From positions 62,001 through 126,000 of the forward strand of contig JADDOH010000306.1 of NCBI GenBank assembly GCA_016648135.1: 64,000 nucleotides of DNA, written 5' to 3'. Below are positions 45,789-56,639 of this stretch, in pieces. Both the position numbers and the translations under genes were made by a program. How positions within the stretch are numbered: the stretch's first letter is position 1; each line of letters begins with the position of its first letter. The stretch is from Agrypnia vestita. Taxonomy: Eukaryota; Arthropoda; Insecta; Trichoptera; Phryganeidae. The notes under the pieces were generated by a model that saw only the letters and a program-made list of their open reading frames with translations, did no database searches and was not told where the DNA came from.

Positions 45789-45870
45789 TGACGTCAAGCC
45801 TAAGTAAACGTAGAATTTTTTCCATGAAACAGTTCAAAGATACGGTGATGGGTACTTAGGCCTGACGTCA
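45789..45870. repeat. Inverted repeat containing CRE-like TGACGTCA sites
   Basis: TGACGTCAAGCCTAAGTA (45789-45806) and TACTTAGGCCTGACGTCA (45853-45870) form 18-bp arms with one mismatch around a 46-nt loop. Each arm carries TGACGTCA, the palindromic CREB/ATF site. It may be a small MITE. Confidence 0.75.
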
Positions 45871-46429
45871 TTCGGTCTGACCGGTGTTTCAGTTAAATGC
45901 GGCGGATCGCACAATTCTATACTTTTATTCTACTGAAAATCTTAGTAATATCAATGTGTATATCAAAACTAGATCATTTTTTAGAATCCTTTCAAAATAT
46001 CTCCTTCTCTAAAATCACTTATTCTTTTATTGTTTAATACTGTCGTCATGCCTATTGTACGTATTGGAGATTTTTTCGTTTCTGGTTACGATGCAATATA
46101 ATTTTTTAAAAATGGTGGATAATTATGCATCAACCTGGTAATACTTTGATTAATTCTTATTATGCAGTTCATGGACAACAAGTGATCTTAAGGTACTATA
46201 AGTTACAGGATGGTCGAGGTCTGGAAGTGACTGCGGGATTCCATAAATGAAATCATCGCAGTAACCAGTTCTTATCTTCAATGCATTCTAAATAAAGTTG
46301 TTTTTCTTTAAAATCATATTTTATAAGTTAAAGACTTTAAAGGTCAACACCAAGAACACGTGGATGCATAAAATAATTCTTTGAATACCTCGACGGATTT
46401 TATAATCAACTCCAAAGTATTAAGAAGAG

Positions 46430-46745
46430 TTAATACAAGTAGGGAATGCATTTCTGTACGGTGAAGGGGGATCCTTCACACATCCGGGGCCGTTTTATGA
46501 GTTCCCATATCGGTCCTACACTTTCGCCATCCAACTCGGCATTTTTTATGCTTTTAGACGAACCGTATATTTCACTGAGAAGTAAATCTCGACGTTTCGC
46601 TAAAGTCTTATCCAGCGTCATCAAGAGAGCGTCCTATCACCGCGGAGATGAAGGTCGAACTAACATGATGCTGGATAAGACTTCAGCGAAACGTCGAGAT
46701 TTGTTTCTCAGTGAAATATATTCGAAGAAAACAGGAATGAATAAT
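46430..46745. mobile_element. Penelope-like head-to-head repeat with two hammerhead-like cores
   Basis: The minus-strand core at 46591-46625 reads UUGAUGA, stem CGCU/AGCG around a 12-nt loop, AAAC, GUCGAGA. The plus-strand core at 46664-46695 is its mirror (CAUGAUG, GCUG/CAGC, GAAAC, GUCGAGA). The arms continue outward as TTTCTCAGTGAAATATA. Between them lies GCGTCCTATCACCGCGGAGATGAAGG. On the left the sequence to 46440 (GCGAAAGTGTAGGACCGATATGGGA on the minus strand) matches 62620-62720. Head-to-head terminal copies are a Penelope-like feature. No reverse transcriptase or GIY-YIG ORF is present. Confidence 0.65.
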
Positions 46746-46995
46746 AATCATTTAAATGGATGGAAAACAAAAACATAAATAATCTCTAGTTGAGTTTATT
46801 TATATTTTTACTCGAGTTTCGAGAGTAAAATATGAAACATAATTAACATGAGTGTGCGATGACGAACGGAATCGCCATAACCGCACGCGGGTCGGGATTA
46901 GGAAAGAAATACTTTCCTTCCCAATCTCCGCCGATAATGATTGATCTCCTAACTGAAGCTAACTACGTACACATCTGACAAGTTGTACTTACAGC

Positions 46996-47230
46996 GTTTT
47001 CCTAGTATGTCGCGTGCGGATTCAATCTCCAATCCTCCTGGCTTCGTCGAATCTGGAACAGATCGATCTGTCTATCCCGAAAAGCTTATGTGAACTGATA
47101 CTGCGTCCACATCGGATTCGGATACCACACGAAAAAAGAATGTCAATTCTTAGTAGAAAAGACACCAGCACACACCGCTTTCCAACTGTCACTGGTCGGA
47201 TTTTTAAAGGTTTAAATTCTGGCTAGTGGT
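46996..47230 (-). other. Candidate minus-strand noncoding exon
   Basis: Minus-strand sequence from about 47200 (ACCAGTGACAGTTGG, an insect initiator-like CAGT) through moderately GC-rich DNA ends at a strong donor, CGCTG|GTAAGT-like (CGCTGTAAGTAC, near 46990-46996). GC-rich words (GCCGCCGGCGCCCGGCG) lie just upstream near 47280. The pattern would fit a first exon transcribed leftwards. Support is one splice-like site only. Confidence 0.2.
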
Positions 47231-47619
47231 TGGCGTAGAATACGTCGGATGTCAGTTTCGACATATCAAAATTATTTCGCCGCCGGCGCCCGGCGTTCAC
47301 ATGAAGTTTTCCATCCGTTTCAATGATCATGAATAATCTCTACAATTTTAACGCCAAATGCATCAATTAGGAGTGAATCGAAGAAAGATCGAAAAATAAT
47401 CGAATCGAAAAGAAGAAAAGAATGTTGAAGATCAAAAAACCTATCCAAGTCCCGCCTCTCTACACGAATAGGTGACTTAGATAATTTCTTAATTAAATGT
47501 ATGGTTTGTTTTTAGAGTTCTGATTTAATGGCATAAAATTATCTTTCAAATAAAGCCAATATCAAGGCCATTACCACGATTTTTATGTGTTTTATTTCAT
47601 TTTAAACTTCTATATCTCT

Positions 47620-48115
47620 TAAAAAAGACCATAAGCGATCACTTTGCATTGTGTGCGCAGTTCCAATGCGCACTGAAGTTCATCTGCAGGCCGAGTATAA
47701 TTACAAAGAAGATAGAAGCAATGTATTCAGAAGAAGTCAAATCACAATGACTTCACGGTCTCTGGTTTCCCGAGTTTGCGCCAACCATAACACCCATTAT
47801 GTTCGTCTGGTTACCGTTCAAGAACTTGAGGTCAGAGAGTTTGCTGCAGAGAATAACGACTCAACGGCTGTGATATTCACGCGTCAGTTTCTAAGAGCTG
47901 AGATCTTGCTCTATTGAATGGAGAACTGGCATAACCTTGCCGACGGAATTACTGTTGAAGTTTTTCCATATATCCCTTCATTATGTTTTGCAATGCTAAC
48001 CGGTAAATAATTTGGATAATTTTATGGTCACTTAATCAGGAATTGATGTTGAAGACATTCTATTTGTGTTTGTATTATATTATTAAATTATTTATATAAA
48101 ACTTATCCTTTTTAT
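47620..48115. other. No gene supported
   Basis: An 88-codon plus-strand frame at 47651-47917 has mixed, fairly protein-like composition (LVSRVCANHNTHYVRLVTVQ) but no known motif, and no exon boundaries can be set. The rest is AT-rich. Confidence 0.3.
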
Positions 48116-48119
48116 TTTT

Positions 48120-48250
48120 AACTAGCTGTTACCTGTCAAAAATGACGGTACTTTTACATACTGGTTCCTAAGGAATAAGTAATTATTTATTTATAGCCGA
48201 TACCTATGAAATAGTAACAACGGCTTTTATCTAAATATTTGAACTTTTTT
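48120..48250 (+). repeat. Repeat family B, copy with intact 5' word
   Basis: ACTAGCTGTTACCTGTCAAAAATGACGG is followed by TGGTTCCTAAGGAATAAGTA, TTTATAGCCGATACC, ATGAAATAGTAACAACGGC and TTTTATCTAAATATTTGAAC. The same order occurs at 35277-35385 (plus) and 36790-36930 (minus). The starting ACTAGCTG word is shared with family R1 and the 38430 repeat, a hint that these belong to one broad class of elements. Confidence 0.8.
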
Positions 48251-48259
48251 ATACTTCTC

Positions 48260-48580
48260 CTTCCTCTCAAATTAAGAAAAAGTGTTAATATTAATTTGAA
48301 TATAGTATGTACGTCTATGATTTGAATACTATAAATAACCAGGATCTTTTTAAAAATATATATATCTTTTAAATTTGATTTCATGTTAGTAGGTACTTAA
48401 TTATTATTCTTTTCTATGCATAATTTATATATTTTGATTGTCTATACTTCGATTTTTGATTTTTAATATTTTAGTATATATTGTATCCGACGAAGGGGCC
48501 ATAGGCTCTGAAACATGTTGATATTTTCAAGATATAAGTAGAAGTGGTGAAAGCAAAGTACATTTTTATTAATTATATCA
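48260..48580 (+). repeat. Repeat family C, copy 2, with hammerhead-like motif
   Basis: It aligns with 2990-3345. The core at 48487-48514 reads CCGACGA, AG, stem GGGCC/GGCUC around AUA, U, GAAAC, so stem II is still formed (5 bp with one G-U) while U4 of the core is changed to C. It continues ATGTTGATATTTTCA and GGTGAAAGCAAAGTA as in the first copy. Confidence 0.65.
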
Positions 48581-48631
48581 ATTCTTTTTTGTAATTTCGT
48601 AACTGACAATATTCAGAAATATTCATGTATA

Positions 48632-48780
48632 CAGGATGTTTTGTAACTTGTAGCAAAAACTTTTGGGGGGTCTTCATCATTCAATTTTGGATAGAAAATA
48701 CTATTTTTGAAAATTCGAGAGTTACGAAGATAAGCGACATCAAAATTTTTTTTTCAATATTTTTGGCATATTTAATGTAA
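48632..48780 (+). mobile_element. Foldback family F-related half element
   Basis: TACAGGATGTTTTGTAACTTG begins an arm with GGGGGTCTTCATCATTCAATTTTGG, AAGATAAGCGACATCAAA, a T-run, TCAATATTTTTGGCATATTT and AATGTAATC. It parallels 25130-25300 and, more distantly, the 17528 copy. No right arm is seen. Confidence 0.6.
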
Positions 48781-49049
48781 TCCTGGAACATTTTTTTCTC
48801 TCTGGAACTCTTGTCTTAGAACTTCGAGCTAGCTAACACTATCTAATAAATGATACCTAATGCTGTATTAACCAGTGTACGAAGAATTTTAGATTAACAT
48901 ATCTTGTTTTTTCTGTACGAAAACTATTTTATTTATTTTCATGATTTTCACATGGGTACCTATGCATATTTTATACTTAACTTGGCTTAGTTGGTTTAAA
49001 ATTCCGGGATCGTAATCCAGCGGTAGACAAGTATTGTTTTTAAACAAAT

Positions 49050-49240
49050 GTTTATTGTATTTTTTTTGTTTGTTTGTTTTTACGCTTCAACAGGCCAAGA
49101 GGCCCAATTGTACCACATCACAAAACACCCAGGCTCAAGTAAATCACACAGATTAATAATTATGACATCACCGGAAATCGAACCCGAAACCCTCGGTGCG
49201 AGAAGCCAATTTCATGCCCATTGGGCTACGAGGGCCGCCA
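49050..49240 (-). mobile_element. tRNA-derived SINE, family 3
   Basis: On the minus strand GGCGGCCCTCGTAGCCCAAT starts a tRNA-like head with an A box (TAGCCCAATGGGCATGA) and a B box (GGGTTCGATTTCC) at about 49175-49190. The body runs AGCCTGGGTGTTTTGTGATG, GGGCCTCTTGGCCTGTTGAAGCG and ends in an A/C-rich (AAAC)n tail near 49055-49080. The anticodon loop is disordered. This is the only copy in the window. Confidence 0.75.
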
Positions 49241-49392
49241 TTTATTTATTAACTTTCTGGAAGGACACGATTTATATAAATAAATGAATTTATTTTTTAT
49301 TTTGTTATATTTTTTTTATTTATTTAAGGAGACAAAGAGTACAATTCAATACATAATGATGTCTTACCATAGTATATAATCTTTATGTGACC

Positions 49393-49510
49393 AGTTTTAT
49401 TAAACAGAACTAGTTTCCAGAACTACATATAAGTAATTTGTTCTCATCATTGTGAGAAAGAGTAATGAGAACATCTGTAGTTTTCTAAACTAGTAGTGTT
49501 TAATAAAACT
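49393..49510. mobile_element. Hairpin MITE, 118 bp
   Basis: AGTTTTATTAAACA...ACTAGTTT at the left pairs with AAACTAGTAGTGTTTAATAAAACT at the right. Inner AACTACA/TGTAGTT and GTTCTCAT/ATGAGAAC also pair. The hairpin is near-perfect with a loop of about 18 nt. Confidence 0.88.
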
Positions 49511-50114
49511 CAAAAGCGGTCTTAAACAATATTATATAAATCAAATGTTTAGTGACGAGAATCATCAGAATAAATCATTAAAAACTTGATCTTAACCATT
49601 TATCATTAACCATTTTTCAGAATGTTGATGTTTTAATTTTAATTTAATTTTAGAAAAAATACGCGTTCGCTTGAGTCATATTTTTAAATTATTCAAATAG
49701 AATTCAGAATTTAAAACAAAAACACAATCGACTACAAGTGAAACTCTGTCTACTTTTCGCTGTCAACTGGTCCATGTCTATTATTACTCTCATATTAAAA
49801 CGTCCGACATTACTTTGCATACAAATCCACAAAGAACTTTTAGCAAACTCATAATGTATCTCGTCGTTCTCATTGTCTTTTATCTGTCCATCTATTTGTA
49901 TCTACTTCTTGTCTTGTACATTACCGCGGAGAGAATATGTACGTGTACCTGTATCAGAATATCAAGAAACTTTAGAAGAACCGTACTTACATCCTGCGCT
50001 CGTATGACGTTTCCACAATTGTATTTTTAAATAGAATATCCATTTATTCAGTTTTGTCTTATTCATAAGTTTATATACAAATTCTATACAATACAAAGTC
50101 TAATTTAGGTATTA

Positions 50115-50200
50115 AAAAAAACTGATATTTTATACGAACCGTATAGATGTGGTGAGATTCGATTCTCGACGTTTCGTTGGATTCATATCACTCCACCCCT
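50115..50200 (-). mobile_element. Penelope-like end, degraded hammerhead-like core
   Basis: On the minus strand GUGAUAUGAAUCCAACGAAACGUCGAGAAUCGAAUCUC precedes ...ACGGTTCGTATAAAATATCAGT. GAAACGUC and the flank match 39950-40045. The stem II region is shortened and the CUGAUGA half is largely lost. Confidence 0.55.
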
Positions 50201-50299
50201 ATCTCCGCGGGAGTCAAGAACGTACTGATTATTTCTTGCGCGGTCGCAGATTGTAGGCACTGCGTGAGGTGTATTTTTTCTACACTAGTTGTCGTTAGT

Positions 50300-51970
50300 G
50301 TGCTATTGATGCAATATTAACTTATGTTTCTTTTCGAGATTTTCTGCATCGTATTTTAAAGTTGTAATCATAGTATTGAGAACAAGTCGCCATATACTTG
50401 ATAATTTATAACTGTCAGTGTCTTTCTTAAATCGCAGGGGAACACCTCAATTTCGCTAGTGAACCGCACAAGTATTGATATACATAGATATTCAATTTGA
50501 GTTCAAATACTATTAAGAATACAATTTTTGGGAGAGTTAGCTTTAAAAGTTATTTGTATGTGCTTATTATTTTTCATATTTCGTTTCCATCTTTTTTGTG
50601 GATTGTTTATTTTCCTGTCTCACTGTTGGTTAGCTTAGCGTTTTAGGATTTGAAATTATATTGTTACAGGAGTTGTTCGTAATTGAGTTCCAGTTAAAAT
50701 AATTCGAGATTTTGTTGTGTTCTTAAAATTGTGAACTTGTGAATATTTCATATTAATAAATAAAATAAATGGAAAGAGGTGTACTTACATGGCGAGTTTT
50801 CGCCGAATGTGTTGCTACTATTATACTATAATGACTATTATACTAACTACAGCTACCATTACAATTTGGCGCTATTCAATGCGGATCTCAATTTTTTTTG
50901 TTACAAAACTTCTAATAAATTTACTGCGACTAGCGTCCTTCATTTTAACCCGAAGTGGCACGCACCATGCACAGATGACCTAGACAGGAAGTTCTTCTCT
51001 CGCGGCATCTGTGAACCGGAAAGAGACTCGGTATTCTCGTATAGCTCGCCACGCTTTGAATAGATAAGCGAAAGCGAAGTAATCTCTGCCTTGTGCCTTA
51101 ATCGTCGGTACCGATCAGGATGTTGGGAATACAATCATTGCAATTTGTGAAGTGCAACGTTTGTCGCTTCCGTCGTATTATTAATGCATCCAAATTTTAA
51201 TGCACCAAAAATGCATTTCAATACATTTTACCGGCAAGACATTCTCACCAAATATCTTGTACTATTTTAAGATTAAAATCAAATTAAATTAAGATATTCG
51301 GAGAAATGAGAAAGTTTGGAAGAATACGCCAATTAAAATTGTTATTTCTCAAGCAATAAATCATTCACGTTATTCTGAATAAGTTAGTATACTGAAAATT
51401 TTCTGGAATGCAATTGTCTCTATTAATATACTACTTCGGTCTATTTAAGGAGATAAAACTTAAATAAGTTACAAACATACACTGAAAAATCTGTAATTTT
51501 TAGTGTTTTGATTATATATTTTTTAAATTGCAATAGCGTGCACCAGAGTCTAATAACCATGTCGTATGATGAATTGGTCAATCGGCTATCTTAATCTAAT
51601 TGAAGGCAATTTACCTGGCAATTAATACGACATTTTAGTTGCATTTTATCGTGAAAATATTCCTGTGGGATGGATATGTTAAATGAAGCGTATAGAGTAT
51701 TATAATATAAATATAAATTAATAGTTTACCTGTATTTTCTGTTACATAAATATTTATATTATGAATCATTTGTAAATTTTTCAATTGATTAATAATTAAG
51801 TCATCACTATTATTAGATTTATTTAACATAAAATATTATTATAAACAGCTTCATATTTTTAAAGGAACGCTCGTTATTCTTATATGAAATACTGTTTATT
51901 TGGTATTCAATATTTTTTAAATGTGGAAGTAAAAAAATATTAACATAACAATATAAAATATATACATTTT
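50300..51970. other. No gene supported
   Basis: A GC-richer patch at 50930-51130 contains opposed frames (plus 50779-51063, minus 50940-51134). Minus-strand donors of the GTAAGT type occur near 50785. They do not combine into a convincing gene. Confidence 0.3.
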
Positions 51971-51974
51971 CTTA

Positions 51975-52560
51975 GAATACAATTGCTGGATTTTGTCCAC
52001 AGAGGAATAATGGTTAAGATAAATTATAAAAGTCTCACAGGGACGAAGTTATTTATGTGTGTGAAGTCTTTATAGTGTGGCCCAGGGCTTATGACCTGTG
52101 CGAACATTATTATATTATGCCCGATTACTCTGGGCATTAAGAATAATGCTCGCACACTATACATAATATGCTCTTAATCCACAAAATATATAAAAGTATA
52201 GAGCAACGGAAAAGTGCGAAATATATTTTAGTGATTTTGAATTTTTGATGATGATGATCATATTCTGTAATTTTGACGTATATGTTAATTAATAAATTAA
52301 AAAATATTAAAGAAGGCTCACAGAGACGAACTTATATATGAGAGAAACTTGTATGAAAGTATTTTATAGGATGGCCCAGGGCTAATGATTTGTATGCGCT
52401 GGTTTAAGTGATTACTTTACACAATTTAACCTTCACCAATTCCACCATAAGAACATCCACACATTATCAAAAATTTTTAAGTTGTAGGTATATAGTATAT
52501 GTTCTAAATCCGTCACTGAATATATTTGAATGGACTATGCTAGAGATTAGAGATATCTAT
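51975..52560. mobile_element. MITE family M, copy 2, rearranged
   Basis: GGATTTTGTCCACAGAGG, TTAAGATAAATTATAAAAGTCTCACAGGGACGAAG and TATAGTGTGGCCCAGGGCTTATGACC match the inverse of 45110-44980. A hairpin insertion at 52097-52155 (TGTGCGAACATTATT mirrored by AATAATGCTCGCACA) interrupts it. A second partial copy starts at about 52312 (GGCTCACAGAGACGAACTTA) and runs through AAGTGATTACTTTACACAAT to GAATGGACTATGCTAGA, so copy 2 is a nested or tandem pair. Confidence 0.75.
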
Positions 52561-53191
52561 ATCCTTCCCATTGTACAGATTTAATAATATTGTTTTAAAA
52601 TATATGATTAGTATTTTTAATTAATGTTATTAGCTTTATTACGTGAGCAATTTATTTTACTAATCTCATTAAAAATACATTTTTATTTTTTCACTTGTTT
52701 TGTCTAAATTGTTACAGATTAGTCTCATAAAGTTAGCGATGCGTGTTTTTCACACAAAGAAGATTTGGCGTTGAAAATGTAAATAACCACAAAGCGAATT
52801 ATACAAATTGCGGTCCATGAAATTATATTATTATCTAAGCAAAAAATCCTAAACTTTCAACGCATTACGCTTAAGTAAGTAGGCACTTCATTATAAATCG
52901 TCTCATCAGATTTTTTCCATCCCGCATTGTCTAGTCTTAGTGTTGGAGCAAAAAATTAACTCACGCTTCGGCAAAGTAGGTACCTGCAATGTCTGCTGAA
53001 TACAATGGGTAGGTCATTTAAAACTTTAAATGATAGAGTTAAAAGTTTTTTTTAATTTTAATTTATTCCCCCTTAATAAATTCATCTGGACCAAATTGAA
53101 TAATTAAATACCCAGTGAGAGGGAAACTAAAGAGGAAAACTAGGAGAAACTAAGAAGGGAAACCAAGAGAGGGAGAATAAAAAAAGAATCG

Positions 53192-53450
53192 CTGAGATGG
53201 TTTGTTCACGTGAAACGTATGAGTGAGAAAAGGATGGTTAAGAAAATATACGATGCGAGTCTTGAAGGCAGCAGGAATAGAAAGCGTCCGCGAAAGACCT
53301 GGCACGATCAGATACTAGGATGGTCCTGTTAAAAGCCTCAACAATTGCAGAGCATGCATGGCAAAATGTATAAATGCAGCCGTAGCAAAAGTGGCGTGCC
53401 AAGATAGAATATGCCTACCCCAGCGGGTAAACGACATGATCAGTAAGTTA
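53192..53450 (+). pseudogene. LINE ORF2 C-terminal relic, copy 1
   Basis: A frame of 46 codons reads LRWFVHVKRMSEKRMVKKIY, DASLEGSRNRKRPRKTWHDQI and ends at TAA. L-R-W-F-x-H-V-x-R-M and G-x-R-x-R-x-R-P-R-K-x-W are the conserved C-terminal words of RTE/CR1-like reverse transcriptases. After the stop another frame continues with residues homologous to the copy at the right window edge (GPVKSLNNCRACM against GPVRSLSNCRTC), so the stop comes from a deletion just before GATGGTCCTGTT. The tail TAAGTTAGTTAGCTAACTAA is palindromic. The element is 5'-truncated and dead. Confidence 0.82.
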
Positions 53451-53614
53451 GTTAGCTAACTAATTAGAGGGAAACAGGTTGGAAGTATTCTAAATGTTGC
53501 TGGTGAAAGATGAAAAGAACAAACTGAACCGAAAGAGTAATAAATGAAGATGTTCTGAAGAGAGTTCAAAAATATAGTTTTTTTTCAATTGATTCAGCAA
53601 CATTGTAGATTGAC

Positions 53615-53830
53615 ATTTTTCAAAAATATTCATTGTATTATTTGTATGTATCTACTTACATAATTTGATTAATTACACCTACATGTTTCGAAAAACCTTT
53701 CCATCGTCAAATTATTTATTTTCAAATAATTTATAACACCCTAACGATGGAAAGGTTTTTCCGAGACATTTACGTGTAATTAATCAAATAATATAAGTAG
53801 ATGCATTCAAATAATGCAATCAATTTTTTT
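53615..53830. mobile_element. Penelope-like inverted repeat with paired hammerhead-like cores
   Basis: The arms (CATTGNATTATTTG...TACTTACATAATTTGATTAATTACACNTA...) are inverted copies. The minus-strand core (53684-53709) reads UUGACGAUGGAAAGGUUUUUCGAAAC. The plus-strand core (53741-53768) reads CUAACGAUGGAAAGGUUUUUCCGAGAC. Together they imply an ancestral CUGACGA, stem GGAAA/UUUCC, GAAAC. Each copy has a different lesion. Confidence 0.65.
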
Positions 53831-53999
53831 TTCTTCAAAAATATGGGTTCATAGAAAATGAAAGGGACCAACGCAACGGATAGAATTCATTTTTGGAGAC
53901 AACGAATAGGCCTTAGCTAGGCCTAAGAAACTACACAGGGCAACGACTAGAAATAAGAATAGAATAAGGTTACCATAAAAGAAAAAATTTTATGCACAA

Positions 54000-56635
54000 A
54001 ATTGTTTAATGTATGGATCAACTGCCGAGAGGTTTTTATGACTCTGAGAAAATATATATTTCGCTCTCATTTAAAAGAAGAAGACAGGTGATAACAGAAT
54101 GAGATGACCACACCAATCCCGGTTTTACCATACAGATATTTATAAATGTATGAGATTCCGGAAAATATGAAGAATGTAAACACGCTGGATGAATTTAAAA
54201 ATGTTCTTAGGTTTCCACGGCCGTTCAAAATCTTCTGGCTGTGTTTCCTGGGGTAACATCCCGTGTTTTTATGAATACGTCATCTAACGGAAGTCGTGAG
54301 TCCAGCCCATAAAAAATACCTTATTGGTTTGAGGCCGGGAGTGATCACGACCGCACTTTATGCTATTATTTACTATTGAGTAAGGCGGGTGGGCTTAACG
54401 CGATAAATCGTGAAAAAAAAAATCCGGATAATTTCCTTGTAAATTTATTTCCCGGCCACCCCACATAATCTACTAGAGGGTTATAGGCTCGGCTCGTCAC
54501 AAATTCGCAAAACACCCATTTTAACTATGCTGCCATGTCACATCTACATAGAGCTGTCAACGGTTAACCGTTTAAGTAGCCGTTAATTACTAACCGGATG
54601 CTAACTGTCATTGTCTGTGTTAATGTTGTTGTAATGGTGTCACAAGAGTATGTAGAAAAAATGCCTGTCATCTTAAAGCCATCGCCAGATTGTTAAGAGG
54701 TCAAAAAGATTCCAGCATTCAATTGCAAGCACTGAAAATGTCTTGTTCGTAATGGTACTTCTGCAGACAATACCATTCCAGATTCTCAGGTGTAGAACTC
54801 AGGTCGACAAATATTTTACTCCAAATGCTAGTTGCAACACTAATTCTTAAATCTTGATCTTCTTAATCTTGAAATCATTTAGGTGATTCACTGACTAAAA
54901 ATTTTCTTTCTACGATTTTTCTGCATTATTAGCTCGATTTTCAATTGTTCGGAGAGCTTTTTTATGCATACATTTTTATTTTTTCTAAACATAGTTTATT
55001 TTTCCTATATTTAGTTTCTCAATGTTTTGCACTGGAAGTCACTGATTTTACTTTTTCTACAAACGTGATTTTTCCAAAACTTTTTTATGTATTCTTTGTG
55101 TTTTTCTATGTAATATATACTTTTGCACTGTTTTATTATTTTAATTTTTACTTTTTTTCTGTGATATTATTATTTATTTGTACTATGTACTTATAAAGGC
55201 TTTATAGCTGTGTATATGTGTAACAAAATAAATAATTCCATTTCTTTGAAAACTGCTACACCTGAATACTTATTTATTTGTTTGTTCTAAGCTTTTAAAA
55301 ATTAACTAAATGAAGATCATCCTTAGAATTGCTCTGACAATCTAGTTCTACAGAACCACTCAATCTTTCTATATAGGTCTTAGACGCGGATGCTGAGACA
55401 ACGAAACAGGAAGATAGATGTATCAAAGATGTGATGCTGGCGTACTCAGCGAATGAAATGGACAGCTCACAGAACAAACGGCTCCATTTTACAAGAAATA
55501 AAGTAAATTAAGAAATAAGGTAAATTACATTACCCAAAGACCTAACTGCACTCTCTCAGGCATGTCAAAAGATTTACACATACGATGGAGACGCTGATGA
55601 TATGACACGTGTGTCATAGATTCGCCATTATCGGTCTACTGTGTGCTCCCTATCATATAAGCAACCTTCGTCATTTTGAAAATAAATTTTACGATACTTA
55701 CTTACATTCCCGGAGTGCTTCTGCGATATAAATGTTAAATTACTTCTCAAAGCGTATTTATTTCGTTAACGTAAAATATAATGAATCATAATTTCTCAAG
55801 ACCCGATTGAATAATTACTTTTTGCTAATATAGCTCACGGTCACCAGAGTGGGCCAATCCTCCAAGTTGATCTCAACTATTGTTCGATGATTTGTCTACT
55901 TCGCTGGCTGTACTTTTCCGCCCGATTGTCTGTATTCGACTTCAATAAACAATTTTGCATAGGTCATTGTTTAGCATTTATTGACAAATGAAGGCGATTT
56001 CACGCGTATCACTCGGGGTCACTTGTTTGACAACCGACCACGGAAAACTATTGGTCCTATTCTAAAGATAGAGAGCGTTGAAGTGGCACGTGGTAAAGAC
56101 AAATTAATCGAGCCTACAACCGTGTTTGTAGTAATCGTGAAGCAAGATGACAATTCATATTTGTAATTCGTCTAAAAGCCCTCGACAATGCAATAAAATA
56201 ATTTATTTTGTAGTTTATTTTTTTTGTGGAGTACTATATCAGTATTCTTATTCTTGTTCAAACTTAGCTTAGTAGTATGAAAAGTAATGGACAAGGTTCT
56301 AATTACTTCTTCTGCGTTATGCCTTTGTTTAGCAGAGCAGTAATTTGATAACGACGCCGCCAAAATTATCCAACGCCATCTGATCTGATCTGCAATATTC
56401 CTGACGTCTGATTTCGGCTAAAAATGTTCTCATGGCCTTTCAGAATCTTCAGATCTTGAGTTCTCTGGACTGTTCTGCCATCTGCCTTCAGCCTATCCCA
56501 AACAATTATATTTCATTAATAGAGCTTGTGTCGCTAATGCGACGTATGAGTTTATATTTTATTTGAACATTGGCAATACCGTGTCGAAAGTAGGGTGTTT
56601 CTATACGTGTATATGACAAAATCATCTTCTTCTCC
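54000..56635. other. No gene seen
   Basis: A GC-richer patch lies at about 54200-54560, including GTGATCACGACCGCAC and CCCGGCCACCCCACATAATC, with no recognisable frame. An 83-codon frame at 54945-55196 is Phe/Tyr-rich low-complexity translation of T-rich DNA. The 61-codon frame at 55981-56166 (GHLFDNRPRKTIGPILKIES) has protein-like composition but no family I know. Confidence 0.35.
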
Positions 56636-56639
56636 CTGG

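Noticed and set aside
49000..49035. tRNA-like word GGATCGTAATCCAGCGGTAGAC
   Set aside because: Only an isolated D-arm-like word is present. No B box follows at the right distance on either strand.
54945..55196. 83-codon Phe/Tyr/Val-rich frame resembling membrane protein
   Set aside because: T-rich low-complexity DNA gives Phe and Leu runs by default.
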